DNA of 64,000 nucleotides from the NCBI GenBank assembly GCA_963754335.1, contig CAVWFQ010000005.1:1178001-1242000 (forward strand), read 5' to 3'. Within the stretch, counting starts at the first letter, position 1. Each line of letters begins with the position of its first letter. Under the pieces are notes generated by a model. That model did not search any database. It was not told the origin of the DNA and saw only the letters and a list, made by a program, of their open reading frames with translations. The DNA is from JBBSDP01 sp963754335 (GTDB lineage: Bacteria; Planctomycetota; Phycisphaerae; Tepidisphaerales; Tepidisphaeraceae). A program made the position numbers and the translations under genes. Positions 51,544 through 60,175 of the stretch are shown one piece after another.

Positions 51544-51575
51544 GAGAGCCGCCAGACCCACGCCTGGCGGCTCTC
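51544..51575. terminator. Strong hairpin, likely terminator
   Basis: A perfect 12-bp stem GAGAGCCGCCAG (51544-51555) with CTGGCGGCTCTC (51564-51575), loop of 8 bases, followed by GTTCTGTTTCC. It could end the leftward genes or the esterase transcript. Nothing else was found between 51364 and 51716. Confidence 0.65.
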
Positions 51576-51716
51576 GTTCTGTTTCCTCAGGGAGCGTTGG
51601 CTCCCTTCGGGAAACGGGCAATGCGTTGGAAGCAAATGCGTCACTTAACGGTGCGCACTGCGGGGACGGGGAAGACACAGCCGGGGCGGCTGTGCCACAT
51701 GGAGCAAATGCTCCGC

Positions 51717-52172
51717 TTAGCGGCGAAAACTGCGGGGTCCGCCGCGCGGTGCACCACGCGATGCGCCGAATACAGGTCCCCGATTGATGAACACGGGGCG
51801 ACGGTAGGCCGCACGACCAACATAGACCGGGACGCCTCCCTGATAGATGACCTGTGGCTGAACAACGACGGCCGGCGCGCCAGCGTCGACCGTTGTCGCG
51901 GGCGCGTCCGCGGAGGAATCCGCGGGAGCGCCCGGAGCGGTTGCAGTCGCATCCGGTGCGGGAGCGGCGTCGGCGGGAGCCGCGTCGGCTGGAGTCGCGG
52001 GTGCAGCCGGCGCGACCGCGGCGGGAGCGGGCGCCGCCGGGGACGGGGGAGCCGTCTGAGCGAGGGAGATCGTGGCCGATCCCGCGAGAGCCACCGTCAA
52101 CGTAAGCTGGCCGGTCATCCTTTTCAGGATCGAAAGAGCGTGAGGCGGAAGCGTGAGTTTCGTTGTTTTCAT
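51717..52172 (-). CDS. Secreted Ala/Pro-rich protein, twin A
   Basis: 151 aa. The N-terminus MKTTKLTLPPHALSILKRMT leads into GQLTLTVALAGSATISLAQT, a signal peptide. A long Ala/Pro linker (residues 40-100) follows, then VVVQPQVIYQGGVPVYVGRA and a Gly/Arg-rich end. Twin B at 52531 shares the first 38 residues almost exactly and differs after that. It may be a cell-wall or surface protein. No family recognised. Confidence 0.65.
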   Translation of the reverse strand: MKTTKLTLPPHALSILKRMTGQLTLTVALAGSATISLAQTAPPSPAAPAPAAVAPAAPATPADAAPADAAPAPDATATAPGAPADSSADAPATTVDAGAPAVVVQPQVIYQGGVPVYVGRAAYRRPVFINRGPVFGASRGAPRGGPRSFRR

Positions 52173-52530
52173 GGAAGTCTCCGTTGATTTTCTCTCTTTG
52201 AGGGCAACACCTTGCTGCCCTCACCTCAGATCCATCAATAAAACTGTCATCTGCCCGACAGGCGTCGGACAATTTCCTGGAGGCTTGCACATTGAGATCA
52301 GCCTTGAGCAATGCAAAAAATCGGAGGGAGTCTGGATAAGTGCACAAAATGTGATGGACGCCGGGCATGTCCGACAGTTGTCCGTCTGTCTGCCCGACAT
52401 GCCTGGCGGGTCAAGTTGAGAATTCAAACAATAAGGCCTGCGGCCGGCGTCACTTACGTCTGAAGAGGCGATCTCTTTCAGAGTAGGCGACACCTGCCGC
52501 AGGCCGGCGGTCGCTGGATCTTTGAGCCGA
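52173..52530. other. Intergenic region between the twin secreted genes
   Basis: Holds CTGCCCGACAGGCGTCGGAC (52251) and TGCCCGACATGCCTGGC (52391), diverged arms of one inverted repeat, and AAGGCCTGCGGCCGGCGTC (52432) against CGCAGGCCGGCGG (52498). No gene was seen. Confidence 0.5.
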
Positions 52531-53160
52531 TTATTGGGAAATCGCCACTGGAGCGACGGGGCGATCTTCAAAGTGGCCGGGAGCGGTCATCACTCGATTG
52601 AGCTGCACCACAAAGTGGCCGGGGGCGATTAGCACCTGGACGGCTGGGCCGCGTTCCAGATGGGCGGGGGAAACCAGTTCCTGATGGGCGACGGCTTCCG
52701 TATGTGCCGGCGCCACAAGGACTTCACGCTGCCTGATCATGTAGTGGGCGGAAACCATCGTCCGCGTGCCGGAGCTGTCCACTTCGAAAGTGGCGGGAAT
52801 CAATGCGTTTTCCTGAACGGTCCGCACTACCGCGGGAACGAGCACCTGATTGACGACCGTGCGCCATACCGCCGGCACGAAAACCACCGGGCCAGGCTGG
52901 AGAGCGGTGATCGGAGCCACCCAGATCCGCGATTCACGCACTTCGAATGAGGGTTCGACCCAGACGCGAACAGTCGGGACCACGACCACCGGGGCCGGGA
53001 CGACAGCGGCCGGGGCAGCAACGACCGGAGCAACCGGGGCGGCCTGACCGAAGGAAACGGTCGCGCTTCCAGCCAAAACCGCGGTGAGCGTGAGTCGGCC
53101 GGTCATCTGTTTCAGGGTCGCGAGGCCGTTGCGGACGAGGGTGATTTTTGACGATTTCAT
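52531..53160 (-). CDS. Secreted Val/Pro-rich repeat protein, twin B
   Basis: 209 aa. MKSSKITLVRNGLATLKQMT and GRLTLTAVLAGSATVSFGQA are homologous to twin A. After a Pro/Val linker comes a chain of similar 12-16-residue units with a P-x-H or VP-A core: FVPAVWRTVVNQV, LVPAVVRTVQENA, LVAPAHTEAVAHQE, LVSPAHLERGPAVQV, LIAPGHFVVQLNRV, MTAPGHFEDRPV. These suggest repeated beta strands with a His each. Role unknown. Confidence 0.65.
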   Translation of the reverse strand: MKSSKITLVRNGLATLKQMTGRLTLTAVLAGSATVSFGQAAPVAPVVAAPAAVVPAPVVVVPTVRVWVEPSFEVRESRIWVAPITALQPGPVVFVPAVWRTVVNQVLVPAVVRTVQENALIPATFEVDSSGTRTMVSAHYMIRQREVLVAPAHTEAVAHQELVSPAHLERGPAVQVLIAPGHFVVQLNRVMTAPGHFEDRPVAPVAISQ

Positions 53161-53371
53161 GGGAACACCTTTGGAATTGATCGCTTACACCCGTTCGCCT
53201 TGCAAGCCTGTTGTCAGGAACATTCCGTTCAATTCAGGCCCGTGATCGGACAGTCGGGTTATTGCTCTACAGGTGGATCAACTTTTGGGTTGCTAAGCCG
53301 ACACATCGGACGCAAAGTGCTCCGATTCTTAAACGGATTTACAAGATGAAAGGATCGGTAGTGGCGGTGGG

Positions 53372-53797
53372 TCAGTTTGAAATTACCGGATTCTTGGGTG
53401 GCACGGGCTTTGAATTTGCAGGCATTCCACACTCGGGGCAACGGTCAGGCGTGGCGCGCAGATCGTAGCCACATTTTGCGCACATAGTCATTGCGTTCGC
53501 ATCTCTTCGGCGGCGAAAGACGGTGGCTATCAGCCAGGCAGACGGAGGTAACGCGAATAGGAAGACGACAAAGCTGGTGGGCCATGCCATCAGAATCTCG
53601 TGTCCAGATAGGTCGTATGGGGTACGGTTAGATTTCCATTCCAAGAAGAGGCTGTCATTATCCGAAGTGAGAAGGATATATGGGTAAGACGGTATATCCG
53701 GAATCCGCCAACGAAAATCGAAGGGCCATGCCGCGCAGGATAGCGCAAATAACACCAGAGACGCCAACGCGACAACATTAAACAGCCGACGACGCAT
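53372..53797 (-). CDS. Membrane protein with CGYDLRA zinc ribbon
   Basis: ATG 53797 gives MRRRLFNVVALASLVLFALS, the family start. About 141 aa with a short outer domain (YPYILLTSDNDSLFLEWKSN), a second span (AWPTSFVVFLFALPPSAWLI) and CAKCGYDLRATPDRCPECG. Intact. It stands alone, away from the tandem array at 33438-35663. Confidence 0.8.
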   Translation of the reverse strand: MRRRLFNVVALASLVLFALSCAAWPFDFRWRIPDIPSYPYILLTSDNDSLFLEWKSNRTPYDLSGHEILMAWPTSFVVFLFALPPSAWLIATVFRRRRDANAMTMCAKCGYDLRATPDRCPECGMPANSKPVPPKNPVISN

Positions 53798-53878
53798 CAA
53801 CGGAGATTGTACCACACGGCCCGGTCAATCCAGCAGTGATACGAGGTCTTCAATTTCCCACACCCGGCCGAAATTGGA

Positions 53879-56194
53879 TCAACTCGGGCGTACTGGATCG
53901 ACCCCGGTCTTTTGCCGCCCCAATCCCGCGATTGCGGCGATCAGCTCGGCGGGGTCGATCGGCTTGGCCACGTGGCGCTGGAAGCCGGCGCTAACGGTCC
54001 TGGCGCGGTCGGCGGCGTGGGCGTAGGCGGTCAGGGCCAGGGCGGGCGTGTCGCCGCCGCGCGTCGGGCCCAAAGCGCGGACCCGGCGGATTAACTCGTA
54101 TCCATCCATGCCGGGCATGCCGATGTCGCTGGCGAGCACATCGGGCGGGTCGGCCTCGAGGCATTGCAGCGCTTCCGTCGCCGAGGCGGCGACCGTCACG
54201 ACGGCATCATATTCTTCGAGCAGCCGTTTCATCAGCGCTCGAGCGTCCGGCTCATCGTCCACCACCAGCACGCGCATGCCGGCGATGTCGGCACGTGCTT
54301 TCGGCGCGGACGTGGCTGCCTCGCTGTTTGGAACGGAGTCGAGCCGGGTGGCGCGGCCTGTGCTTGGTTCGTCGAAGACGGAAGCGAGACGGTGAACGTG
54401 GCGCCCTGGCCGTCGCCGTCGCTGGTGGCGTGGACGCTGCCGCCGTGTAGTTCGACCAGTTGTTTGACGATCGCCAGTCCCAGGCCGAGCCCGCCGTGGC
54501 GGCGTGTCGTCGAAGCATCGGATTGCCGGAATCGATCGAATACATAGGGGAGGAATTCGGGCCGGATTCCCTCGCCGGTATCCGTGATGCTCACGCGGAA
54601 CTGTGAATCGAGCCGTTCGAGCAGCACTGCGCACGCATCCGCCACGCGGCGTGAATTTGACGGCGTTGCTCAGCAGGTTCCAGAAGATCTGATGCAGCCG
54701 GCCGGGGTCGGCAACCACCGTTGCGACGTTCGGATCGAGATCGAGCTGAAGCTGTACGCCCCTTGCATCGGCGGCGGGCTTGAGCGTATCGACCGCCGCT
54801 CGAACGATCGGACCCAGGTCGACAATCTGGACCTCGAATCGGACCTTTCCCGAAATGATCCGGCTCATGTCGAGCAGGTCTTCGATGATCTGCGTCTGGG
54901 CGCGGGCGTTGCGATCGATCGACGCCAGGCCTTCATTGAGGTCTTCCTCGCGACGCGGCACGATGGCAAGAATCTGCGACCACCCGAGGATTGCATTGAG
55001 AGGGGTGCGAAGCTCATGCGAAAGCGTGGCCAGGAATTCATCTTTGATCCGCCCCGCCCGCTCGGCCTCGCCGCGGGCGGCACGCTCGCTGGAGAGAAGT
55101 TGTTCGCGCTCGGCGGCAATCTGGCGCAATGTTTCTTCGGTGCGTTTGTACTCGGTGACGTCGCGGGTTGACCCGGCTACTACCTCGACCGATCCATCCG
55201 CCGCGAGAACGGGGGAGAAAATATATTCATAGGTCCCCCCTGCTCCGGTGGGGCTGGTGTACGGCGTTTCATCTGACAGGCCGGTTCGGGTTTCGAAAAC
55301 CTGCCGAACCTGGTTTGCCAGTTTGGCCGCCAGGTCGTGCGGATATCCCAGGTCGAAGAAATTTTTTCCAATCGCCTGATCCAGTCGCAGTCCCCAGAGG
55401 TCCAGGAGGGCTTTGTTCACGTATCGAAACCGTGCCTCGCGGTCGAGGATGTAGGCAAAATCGGTGATCGACGAGAGCGTCGTGTCGAAAATGCGCGCCT
55501 GGCGTTCGACTTCGCTTGAGAGTCGCAGCCGTTCCTCGACCGCGCGCTGGCTTTCCGTCACATTGCGTTCTTCGCTGACGCGCAATGATTCTTCCGAGCG
55601 TTTTCGATGGGCGGTCTCGGCGGTGATGCTTTCAATCGCTTTATTGAGCTTCTGCCCGACTTGCTCGGCGTGTTCGCGCGCGGTGCGCTCCCGCTCCAAA
55701 ACGAGGGTGCGATCCTGGAGCACCCGTCTGCGGGAATGACTCAGAACGCTGATGCCCAACCCTTCAACTGCGAAGGTGATCAGCGGCAGAGCCTCGTTCC
55801 AATAACCTGCTTTCTGGGCGGTTCCCATGAAGAACATTGCAGCGAAGAGCGTGCTCAACGCCGTGGCGACGATTCCCGGCCCCAGTCCGCCAAACCAGGC
55901 GCTGATCATCACCGCGGAAAAGAACAAGACGAACGGAACCGTGTCGCCGAGATACTTCTTCAGCAATAATTTGAGCAGCAGGAACAGCGCGGCAGGATGC
56001 GACTGCAATTCCATAGCGCGCCAATACCGAGTAAAAAGAATCTCCGCTTCGATCACCCATTCAAGCCACCGGTGCTGTTCTAACATCCGGCGTATATCTT
56101 CAACAAACCGAATTCTCAAATCGACGGGGAATTGTTCTCTGCAAGGCGCGTGAAGCGGTGGGAGGTTTGTGTTGCCCTGGACGCGCGGACTCAC
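53879..56194 (-). CDS. Hybrid histidine kinase (DUF4118-PAS-HisKA-HATPase-REC), two compensating frameshifts
   Basis: About 771 aa. Membrane region of KdpD type (LLLKKYLGDTVPFVLFFSAV, GLGPGIVATALSTLFAAMFF), a coiled coil, a PAS domain (TTLSSITDFAYILDREARFR), HisKA with the H-box SHELRTPLNAILGWSQ and an ATPase domain (WNLLSNAVKFTP N-box). After the N-box the frame changes near 54650; the ATPase G-boxes (ITDTGEGIRPEFLPYVFDRF, HGGLGLGLAIVKQLVELHGG) lie in another frame until about 54375. The receiver follows (VLVVDDEPDARALMKRLLEE, ASDIGMPGMDGYEL, AKPIDPAEL). As written the ATPase would be broken. Confidence 0.85.
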   Translation of the reverse strand: MSPRVQGNTNLPPLHAPCREQFPVDLRIRFVEDIRRMLEQHRWLEWVIEAEILFTRYWRAMELQSHPAALFLLLKLLLKKYLGDTVPFVLFFSAVMISAWFGGLGPGIVATALSTLFAAMFFMGTAQKAGYWNEALPLITFAVEGLGISVLSHSRRRVLQDRTLVLERERTAREHAEQVGQKLNKAIESITAETAHRKRSEESLRVSEERNVTESQRAVEERLRLSSEVERQARIFDTTLSSITDFAYILDREARFRYVNKALLDLWGLRLDQAIGKNFFDLGYPHDLAAKLANQVRQVFETRTGLSDETPYTSPTGAGGTYEYIFSPVLAADGSVEVVAGSTRDVTEYKRTEETLRQIAAEREQLLSSERAARGEAERAGRIKDEFLATLSHELRTPLNAILGWSQILAIVPRREEDLNEGLASIDRNARAQTQIIEDLLDMSRIISGKVRFEVQIVDLGPIVRAAVDTLKPAADARGVQLQLDLDPNVATVVADPGRLHQIFWNLLSNAVKFTPRGGCVRSAARTARFTVPREHHGYRRGNPARIPPLCIRSIPAIRCFDDTPPRRARPGTGDRQTTGRTTRRQRPRHQRRRRPGRHVHRLASVFDEPSTGRATRLDSVPNSEAATSAPKARADIAGMRVLVVDDEPDARALMKRLLEEYDAVVTVAASATEALQCLEADPPDVLASDIGMPGMDGYELIRRVRALGPTRGGDTPALALTAYAHAADRARTVSAGFQRHVAKPIDPAELIAAIAGLGRQKTGVDPVRPS

Positions 56195-56299
56195 GTCCGC
56201 GGCTATGAAGGATACGCGCGTCGCGTTTTGCGAACTCTTTAATAGCCGCGGACGTCAGTCCGCGCGTTCGCGTCTTCGTCACGTCGCATGTCGGTGTGA

Positions 56300-57007
56300 T
56301 TACTGCGGCGCCGTCGCGGGACTGTTTCCCCGCTCGCGCTCCTGCTGGAGCTGCCGGAATTTTTCTTTCTGGTCGGGCGTCAGGACGTTTTCCAACTTCT
56401 GGCGCGTTTCCTCAATGGCCGCGCGAACCTTGTCGTGCGCTTCGGTCGAGTCGGTCTTCGCGGCGCCGCGGATCTTTTCAAACTTGTCGCGGCTGGCCTT
56501 CAAAATATCCGTCACTTGTTTTTTCTGGTCATCGGACAGGTCGAGCTTTTCAAAAGCCGCAGTCACGCGCTGGAGCAATTGCGCGGGTCCCCTCGCGGTT
56601 GCCGGAGCGAGTCCGGGCAACTTTGACTGCAGCGACTGGACCTGATCCTCGCTGAGGATTCCCTTGAGTCCGTTGCGGACGCTGTCCATGATCGTGCGGA
56701 TTTTCTGCCCCACTTCCTGCCGATCGGCCCCAGGCTCGCGGGCGCTGGCGATGGCGGATTTGATGTCATCCGTGGCCTTCGCGAAGAGCGCGTCGACTTT
56801 CGGCTTCTGATCGGCGCTCAGATCCAGCCCGTTCACCAGTTCGTGAAGCCGATTGAGATAGATCCCCGGCCGCGCCCGGCCACCGGTTTCAGCCGGTCGA
56901 GTAGTCGGAGCGGGTTGGGTCGCTGGAGCATCATCGGCGACTGCCATGCCCGCCAGGAGCAGGAGCGTCGGAATCGCGCACGCTGCAACGAAATGCTTGG
57001 TTTTCAT
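56300..57007 (-). CDS. Periplasmic Spy/CpxP-like (LTxxQ) protein
   Basis: ATG 57007 gives MKTKHFVAACAIPTLLLLAG, a signal peptide, then a Pro/Thr linker. The helical body has the repeating pattern L-(S/T)-x-(D/E)-Q-K: LDLSADQKPKVDALFAKATD, LKGILSEDQVQSLQSKLPGL, LDLSDDQKKQVTDILKASRD and NVLTPDQKEKFRQLQQERER. About 235 aa, longer than Spy. Family members are periplasmic chaperones or metal sensors; no Zn-binding His cluster is visible. Confidence 0.75.
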   Translation of the reverse strand: MKTKHFVAACAIPTLLLLAGMAVADDAPATQPAPTTRPAETGGRARPGIYLNRLHELVNGLDLSADQKPKVDALFAKATDDIKSAIASAREPGADRQEVGQKIRTIMDSVRNGLKGILSEDQVQSLQSKLPGLAPATARGPAQLLQRVTAAFEKLDLSDDQKKQVTDILKASRDKFEKIRGAAKTDSTEAHDKVRAAIEETRQKLENVLTPDQKEKFRQLQQERERGNSPATAPQ

Positions 57008-57231
57008 GTCTATGTCCTCACACCCATTGTTCGTGGCACTCACCTAACGCTGAGCTTACCAGAAAATTGCATTTCCATCGGGCGAAAATGTCCCACAAAT
57101 GTGGGACATGTTGCCGTCGCAACCCCCGGGAATGAACTGGAAAATGGGATTTCGGTGGAATGTTTGCCCGACATGGATCGGAGGTTGAATCTTCCCATTC
57201 TTGTGGGTGGAATTTCTTCCCAGTACTTCCG
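57008..57231. other. Intergenic region upstream of the Spy-like gene
   Basis: ATGTCCCACAAATGTGGGAC (57087) is a short palindrome and may be an operator or transcript hairpin. TTTGCCCGACATGG (57162) resembles the TGCCCGACATGC block near 52391. No gene seen. Confidence 0.4.
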
Positions 57232-57306
57232 AGGAGCCGCGCACGAAGTAAGCGGGAAAGTTCTCGGAAAACGAGAGAACTTTCCCGCTTACTTCGTGCG
57301 CGGCTC
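57232..57306. repeat. Inverted repeat, GAGCCGCGCACGAAGTAAGC family
   Basis: GGAGCCGCGCACGAAGTAAG plus CGGGAAAGTTCTC faces GAGAACTTTCCCGCTTACTT plus CGTGCGCGGCTCC. The arms match the copy at 51291 almost base for base. Confidence 0.9.
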
Positions 57307-57436
57307 CTTGAACTGCCGAATCTGTCACGGACACTATTCTTGTGTCCAGCCTGCCCGAGGTTTGACGGTTTTGGAGCGATGACGCTATCCTTGTCGCGTT
57401 GCATACCTTCTGGCGGACGTTTTTGTTGGAGCACCC

Positions 57437-58648
57437 GTGAGAAAGCACCTTTGGACGGCGGCGCTGATCGTGATCGCCAACCTGACCGGCTGCGCGACTC
57501 CTCAGCCACCGGTCGTTCCCCACCCTGTACCTCTGGAACTCAATACTTTTGCCCGCAAATGGTCCTCGGACCTTCCCCCCGCCTTCGGAGCGGTGACAGC
57601 GGTTTATGTGCGGGAGGACCTGATCTTCGTTTACACGCGTGACGGCGCCTCAATCGTGTTTGACCGAAATACCGGCAACTTCATCCATGCCGAAACGATC
57701 GCTGGCGGGAAGGACGTGCTCCATCCCCCGGTCGTATTGAAAGAAACGATCGTTTACCCGACCCTGACGGCTCTCCAGATCTATGATCGCAAGAGTGGTC
57801 AGTACAATCGCACGTCAAAATTGCCGTTTGCGGTCCGCACCGACGCGGTTGGGTCCAAGAATATGCTGTTTCTTGGAGCCGATATCGCGGGTGGCGGACG
57901 GGTCGTTGCTCTGGATCTGAGTCATGAGTACCAGCCGGTCCGCTGGGAGCTGATGTTCCCTCGCGCGAACGTGACCGCCGCCCCGGTCCTTTTCAACGAC
58001 GCAGTTTACGCCGCCGGCGGGGACGGAACACTGACTGCAGTCGCGGCGGATACGAGAGAAGCGCTCTGGGCCGACACCCAGTTTCAGACCGATGGGGCGG
58101 TCGTGGGCAACTTGGCCGGAGATGAGAGCGGTGTTTACGTCTCTTCAGCCGACAGCAAACTTTACTGCCTGAATCGGACCAGCGGAAAGTTGAAATGGCA
58201 ATATTTTGCTGGCAGTCCGTTGAGAAGTGGTCCTGTAGTGACCAAGGATTTGGTCTTCCAGCTTGTTCCCGGCACGGGGTTGGTTGCGTTGGACAAGCTT
58301 GAAGGCGTCGACAAGAGCCACCCCCCTGCCTACAACCGCCAGCCGCGATGGGTGCTGGAAAATGCGAAGGAATTCTTGGCCGAAGACGACAAGCGGGTTT
58401 TCCTCCTCCGGAACGACAATACGATTATCGCCGTCAGCAAAATTGACGGCAGCGTTGCTTTTACATCCAAACGGAAGGATTTCACTGCTTTTGCGCAGAA
58501 TCCAAAGGATGGGATTGTTTTCGCAACGACGAGCGATGGAAAGTTGATGGCGATTCAGGCCGTTACGAAGCCGGGGACGGTTGGAGAAGTCGTGCTTGGT
58601 GCGCCGAGAATGGACGAATCTCTCACTGTGGCGACGGACCGACCGTAG
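57437..58648 (+). CDS. PQQ-like beta-propeller lipoprotein
   Basis: 403 aa, GTG start at 57437. MRKHLWTAALIVIANLTGCA is a lipoprotein signal (lipobox LTGC). Propeller blades with repeated strand patterns follow: LIFVYTRDGASIVFDRNTGN, VVLKETIVYPTLTALQIYDR, APVLFNDAVYAAGGDGTLTA, GVYVSSADSKLYCLNRTSGK plus LKWQYF, and VFLLRNDNTIIAVSKIDGSV. It resembles BamB-type outer-membrane proteins or PQQ-domain surface proteins. It faces parB tail to tail. Confidence 0.8.
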   Translation: MRKHLWTAALIVIANLTGCATPQPPVVPHPVPLELNTFARKWSSDLPPAFGAVTAVYVREDLIFVYTRDGASIVFDRNTGNFIHAETIAGGKDVLHPPVVLKETIVYPTLTALQIYDRKSGQYNRTSKLPFAVRTDAVGSKNMLFLGADIAGGGRVVALDLSHEYQPVRWELMFPRANVTAAPVLFNDAVYAAGGDGTLTAVAADTREALWADTQFQTDGAVVGNLAGDESGVYVSSADSKLYCLNRTSGKLKWQYFAGSPLRSGPVVTKDLVFQLVPGTGLVALDKLEGVDKSHPPAYNRQPRWVLENAKEFLAEDDKRVFLLRNDNTIIAVSKIDGSVAFTSKRKDFTAFAQNPKDGIVFATTSDGKLMAIQAVTKPGTVGEVVLGAPRMDESLTVATDRP

Positions 58649-58651
58649 TGG

Positions 58652-59611
58652 TCATTCTGCCGCCAATCCAAGTCGCCCCAGCAGATCGTCGAATTGATCG
58701 AGATTGGCGTAATGAATGACCAGACGCCCTTTCGACTTGCTTTGACCCGCGGTGCGCACTTGAATGCGCATTCCAAGTTGTCGGCTGAGACTCTTTTCTA
58801 AATCCTGGATATGAGCCGACCGGACAGGCGTCGCATCCCGCTGCTCGACCTTTTGCGGAGCCCCGGCCTGGATCATTCGCTCCAGGTTCCGCACCGATAA
58901 TTCCTGGGAAACGACGAGGTTCGCCAGGCGTTCCTGCTCGGATCGATCAGTCACTCCTGCCAGAATCTTGGCGTGGCCGTGGCTGACCCGCCCTTCGCCG
59001 ACCCAGGTTTGAACCGATTCAGGAAGATCGAGCAGCCTCAGAAAATTGGCGATCGTGCTCCGCTCTTCACCGACCCGGCTGGCCAATTCCGCCTGGGTGA
59101 GCCCCAGCTCGCGCGTCAGCGTTTGATAGGCCATTGCCCGATCGATCGGGTTTAGATTTTCGCGCTGGACGTTCTCCACGAGGGCCAGTTGAGCCTGAGT
59201 GAGGCGATCGACGTCGCGGACGATGGCGGGAATGGTTTGAAGTCCGGCCAATGCCGCCGCCCGCCAGCGCCGTTCGCCGGCGATCAGCTCAAAGTGATCT
59301 CCTTCGCGTCGAACGACGATGGGCTGAATGATCCCGCTCGTTTTGAAGCTGGCCGCCAGTTCAGCAATGCTCCCTTCGTCCATCTTTCGGCGGGGCTGAT
59401 GCGGGTTGGGACGGATTTGATCGAGCCCTACCTCGTTGACCAAATTCGTCGCGAGTTCGCTGGATTGGGGCGGGGGATCTAAGGGTCGATCGGATATTGA
59501 CACGGGCTTCTCGGCCAGCGAATTTGGAATCTCCCGCTCGATCGGCAGATCAGAAACAGAGATCAGACTGCTAAGTCCGCGCCCTAAACGTGGCTTTGAT
59601 TTGAGCGACAT
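58652..59611 (-). CDS. parB: Chromosome partitioning protein ParB
   Basis: 319 aa. N-terminal KPRLGRGLSSLISVSD is the ParA-contact region. LDQIRPNPHQPRRKMDEGSI (box I), FELIAGERRWRAAALAGLQT (box II, CTP/DNA clamp), LALVENVQRENLNPIDRAMA and the HTH ELGLTQAELASRVGEERSTI follow. The C-terminal dimer domain ends in VIHYANLDQFDDLLGRL. ParB loads at parS, spreads as a CTP-driven clamp and helps separate chromosomes. A parS site lies 41 bases upstream of its start. No parA is next to it. Confidence 0.95.
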   Translation of the reverse strand: MSLKSKPRLGRGLSSLISVSDLPIEREIPNSLAEKPVSISDRPLDPPPQSSELATNLVNEVGLDQIRPNPHQPRRKMDEGSIAELAASFKTSGIIQPIVVRREGDHFELIAGERRWRAAALAGLQTIPAIVRDVDRLTQAQLALVENVQRENLNPIDRAMAYQTLTRELGLTQAELASRVGEERSTIANFLRLLDLPESVQTWVGEGRVSHGHAKILAGVTDRSEQERLANLVVSQELSVRNLERMIQAGAPQKVEQRDATPVRSAHIQDLEKSLSRQLGMRIQVRTAGQSKSKGRLVIHYANLDQFDDLLGRLGLAAE

Positions 59612-59651
59612 CGGCGTCCTTTCCGCATGCGATCTTTTTCATGACCAAGGA

Positions 59652-59667
59652 TGTTCCACGTGGAACA
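59652..59667. promoter_or_regulatory. parS centromere-like site
   Basis: TGTTCCACGTGGAACA is a perfect 16-bp palindrome and a close match to the parS consensus TGTTTCACGTGAAACA. It lies in the parB promoter region, so ParB may also control itself. Confidence 0.85.
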
Positions 59668-59885
59668 CGGGCGATTATCGTATCTCGACGGGGCAATGGC
59701 CGCAATACCGCCAATTGATACGTAATATTCTAATATATATATGCGTCATTTTATAATATTATGATTGCGAAAAAATTTATCAAAATAGTTCCTAGGGAAT
59801 AGGATTACACAATTGCAATTACTAAGCAATTCCCCTAGATTCGGCGCTCCGCACCCGATTACCATCGCCGCTGCGGGAGGCTGAT
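59668..59885. other. A+T-rich spacer upstream of parB
   Basis: Bases 59715-59850 are far richer in A+T than the rest of the window (runs such as TAATATTCTAATATATATAT and TTTATAATATTATGATTGC). CTAGGGAAT (59793) and AATTCCCCTAG (59829) can pair across about 30 bases. Possible divergent promoters or an unwinding element. No DnaA boxes were recognised. Confidence 0.5.
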
Positions 59886-60026
59886 ATGTTAGCAAACCGA
59901 CCTGAATGTGGGATCGACGCGCCGCGGCCATTTCGATTCATTTGCGATGCAGTCATCGTGATCGGCTCAGTCATTCTTGTAATACCCCTCCTCCTCATCG
60001 TCTACAGTGGTCGGATCGTCCGATAA
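59886..60026 (+). CDS. 46-aa single-span membrane microprotein
   Basis: ATG 59886 lies 5 bases after GGGAGGCTG-type ribosome site (GGGAGG). It starts MLANRPECGIDAPRPFRFIC, then DAVIVIGSVILVIPLLLIVY, a membrane helix, and ends SGRIVR. It has a soluble N-terminal arm with two Cys. It lies in the parB upstream region, divergent from parB. No family recognised. Confidence 0.55.
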   Translation: MLANRPECGIDAPRPFRFICDAVIVIGSVILVIPLLLIVYSGRIVR

Positions 60027-60102
60027 TCATTTAAGATCGAACGGACACTTGTCCGACATCAGAAAAGGGCGGCTCTTCCCCGTTTTTGCACTGTCGGCAC
60101 TC

Positions 60103-60131
60103 TTGTCTGACTCGATTCGGCGATATATAGT
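60103..60131 (+). promoter_or_regulatory. Sigma-70-like promoter
   Basis: TTGTCT (60103-60108), 17-base spacer, TATAGT (60126-60131). The gene at 60176 starts 45 bases downstream with GGAGGA 8 bases before its ATG. Confidence 0.6.
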
Positions 60132-60175
60132 CCCGCCCCTTTATCTTCTTTGTCTTTTGGTCATGGAGGACCTGT

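Noticed and set aside
57018..57523. Open frames on the minus strand across the 57232 palindrome
   Set aside because: They are largely translations of the palindromic repeat and of the antisense of the PQQ-propeller start.
59700..59860. Possible replication origin
   Set aside because: A+T-rich and next to parS, but no DnaA boxes and no dnaA, dnaN or gid genes were recognised; kept only as an A+T-rich spacer.
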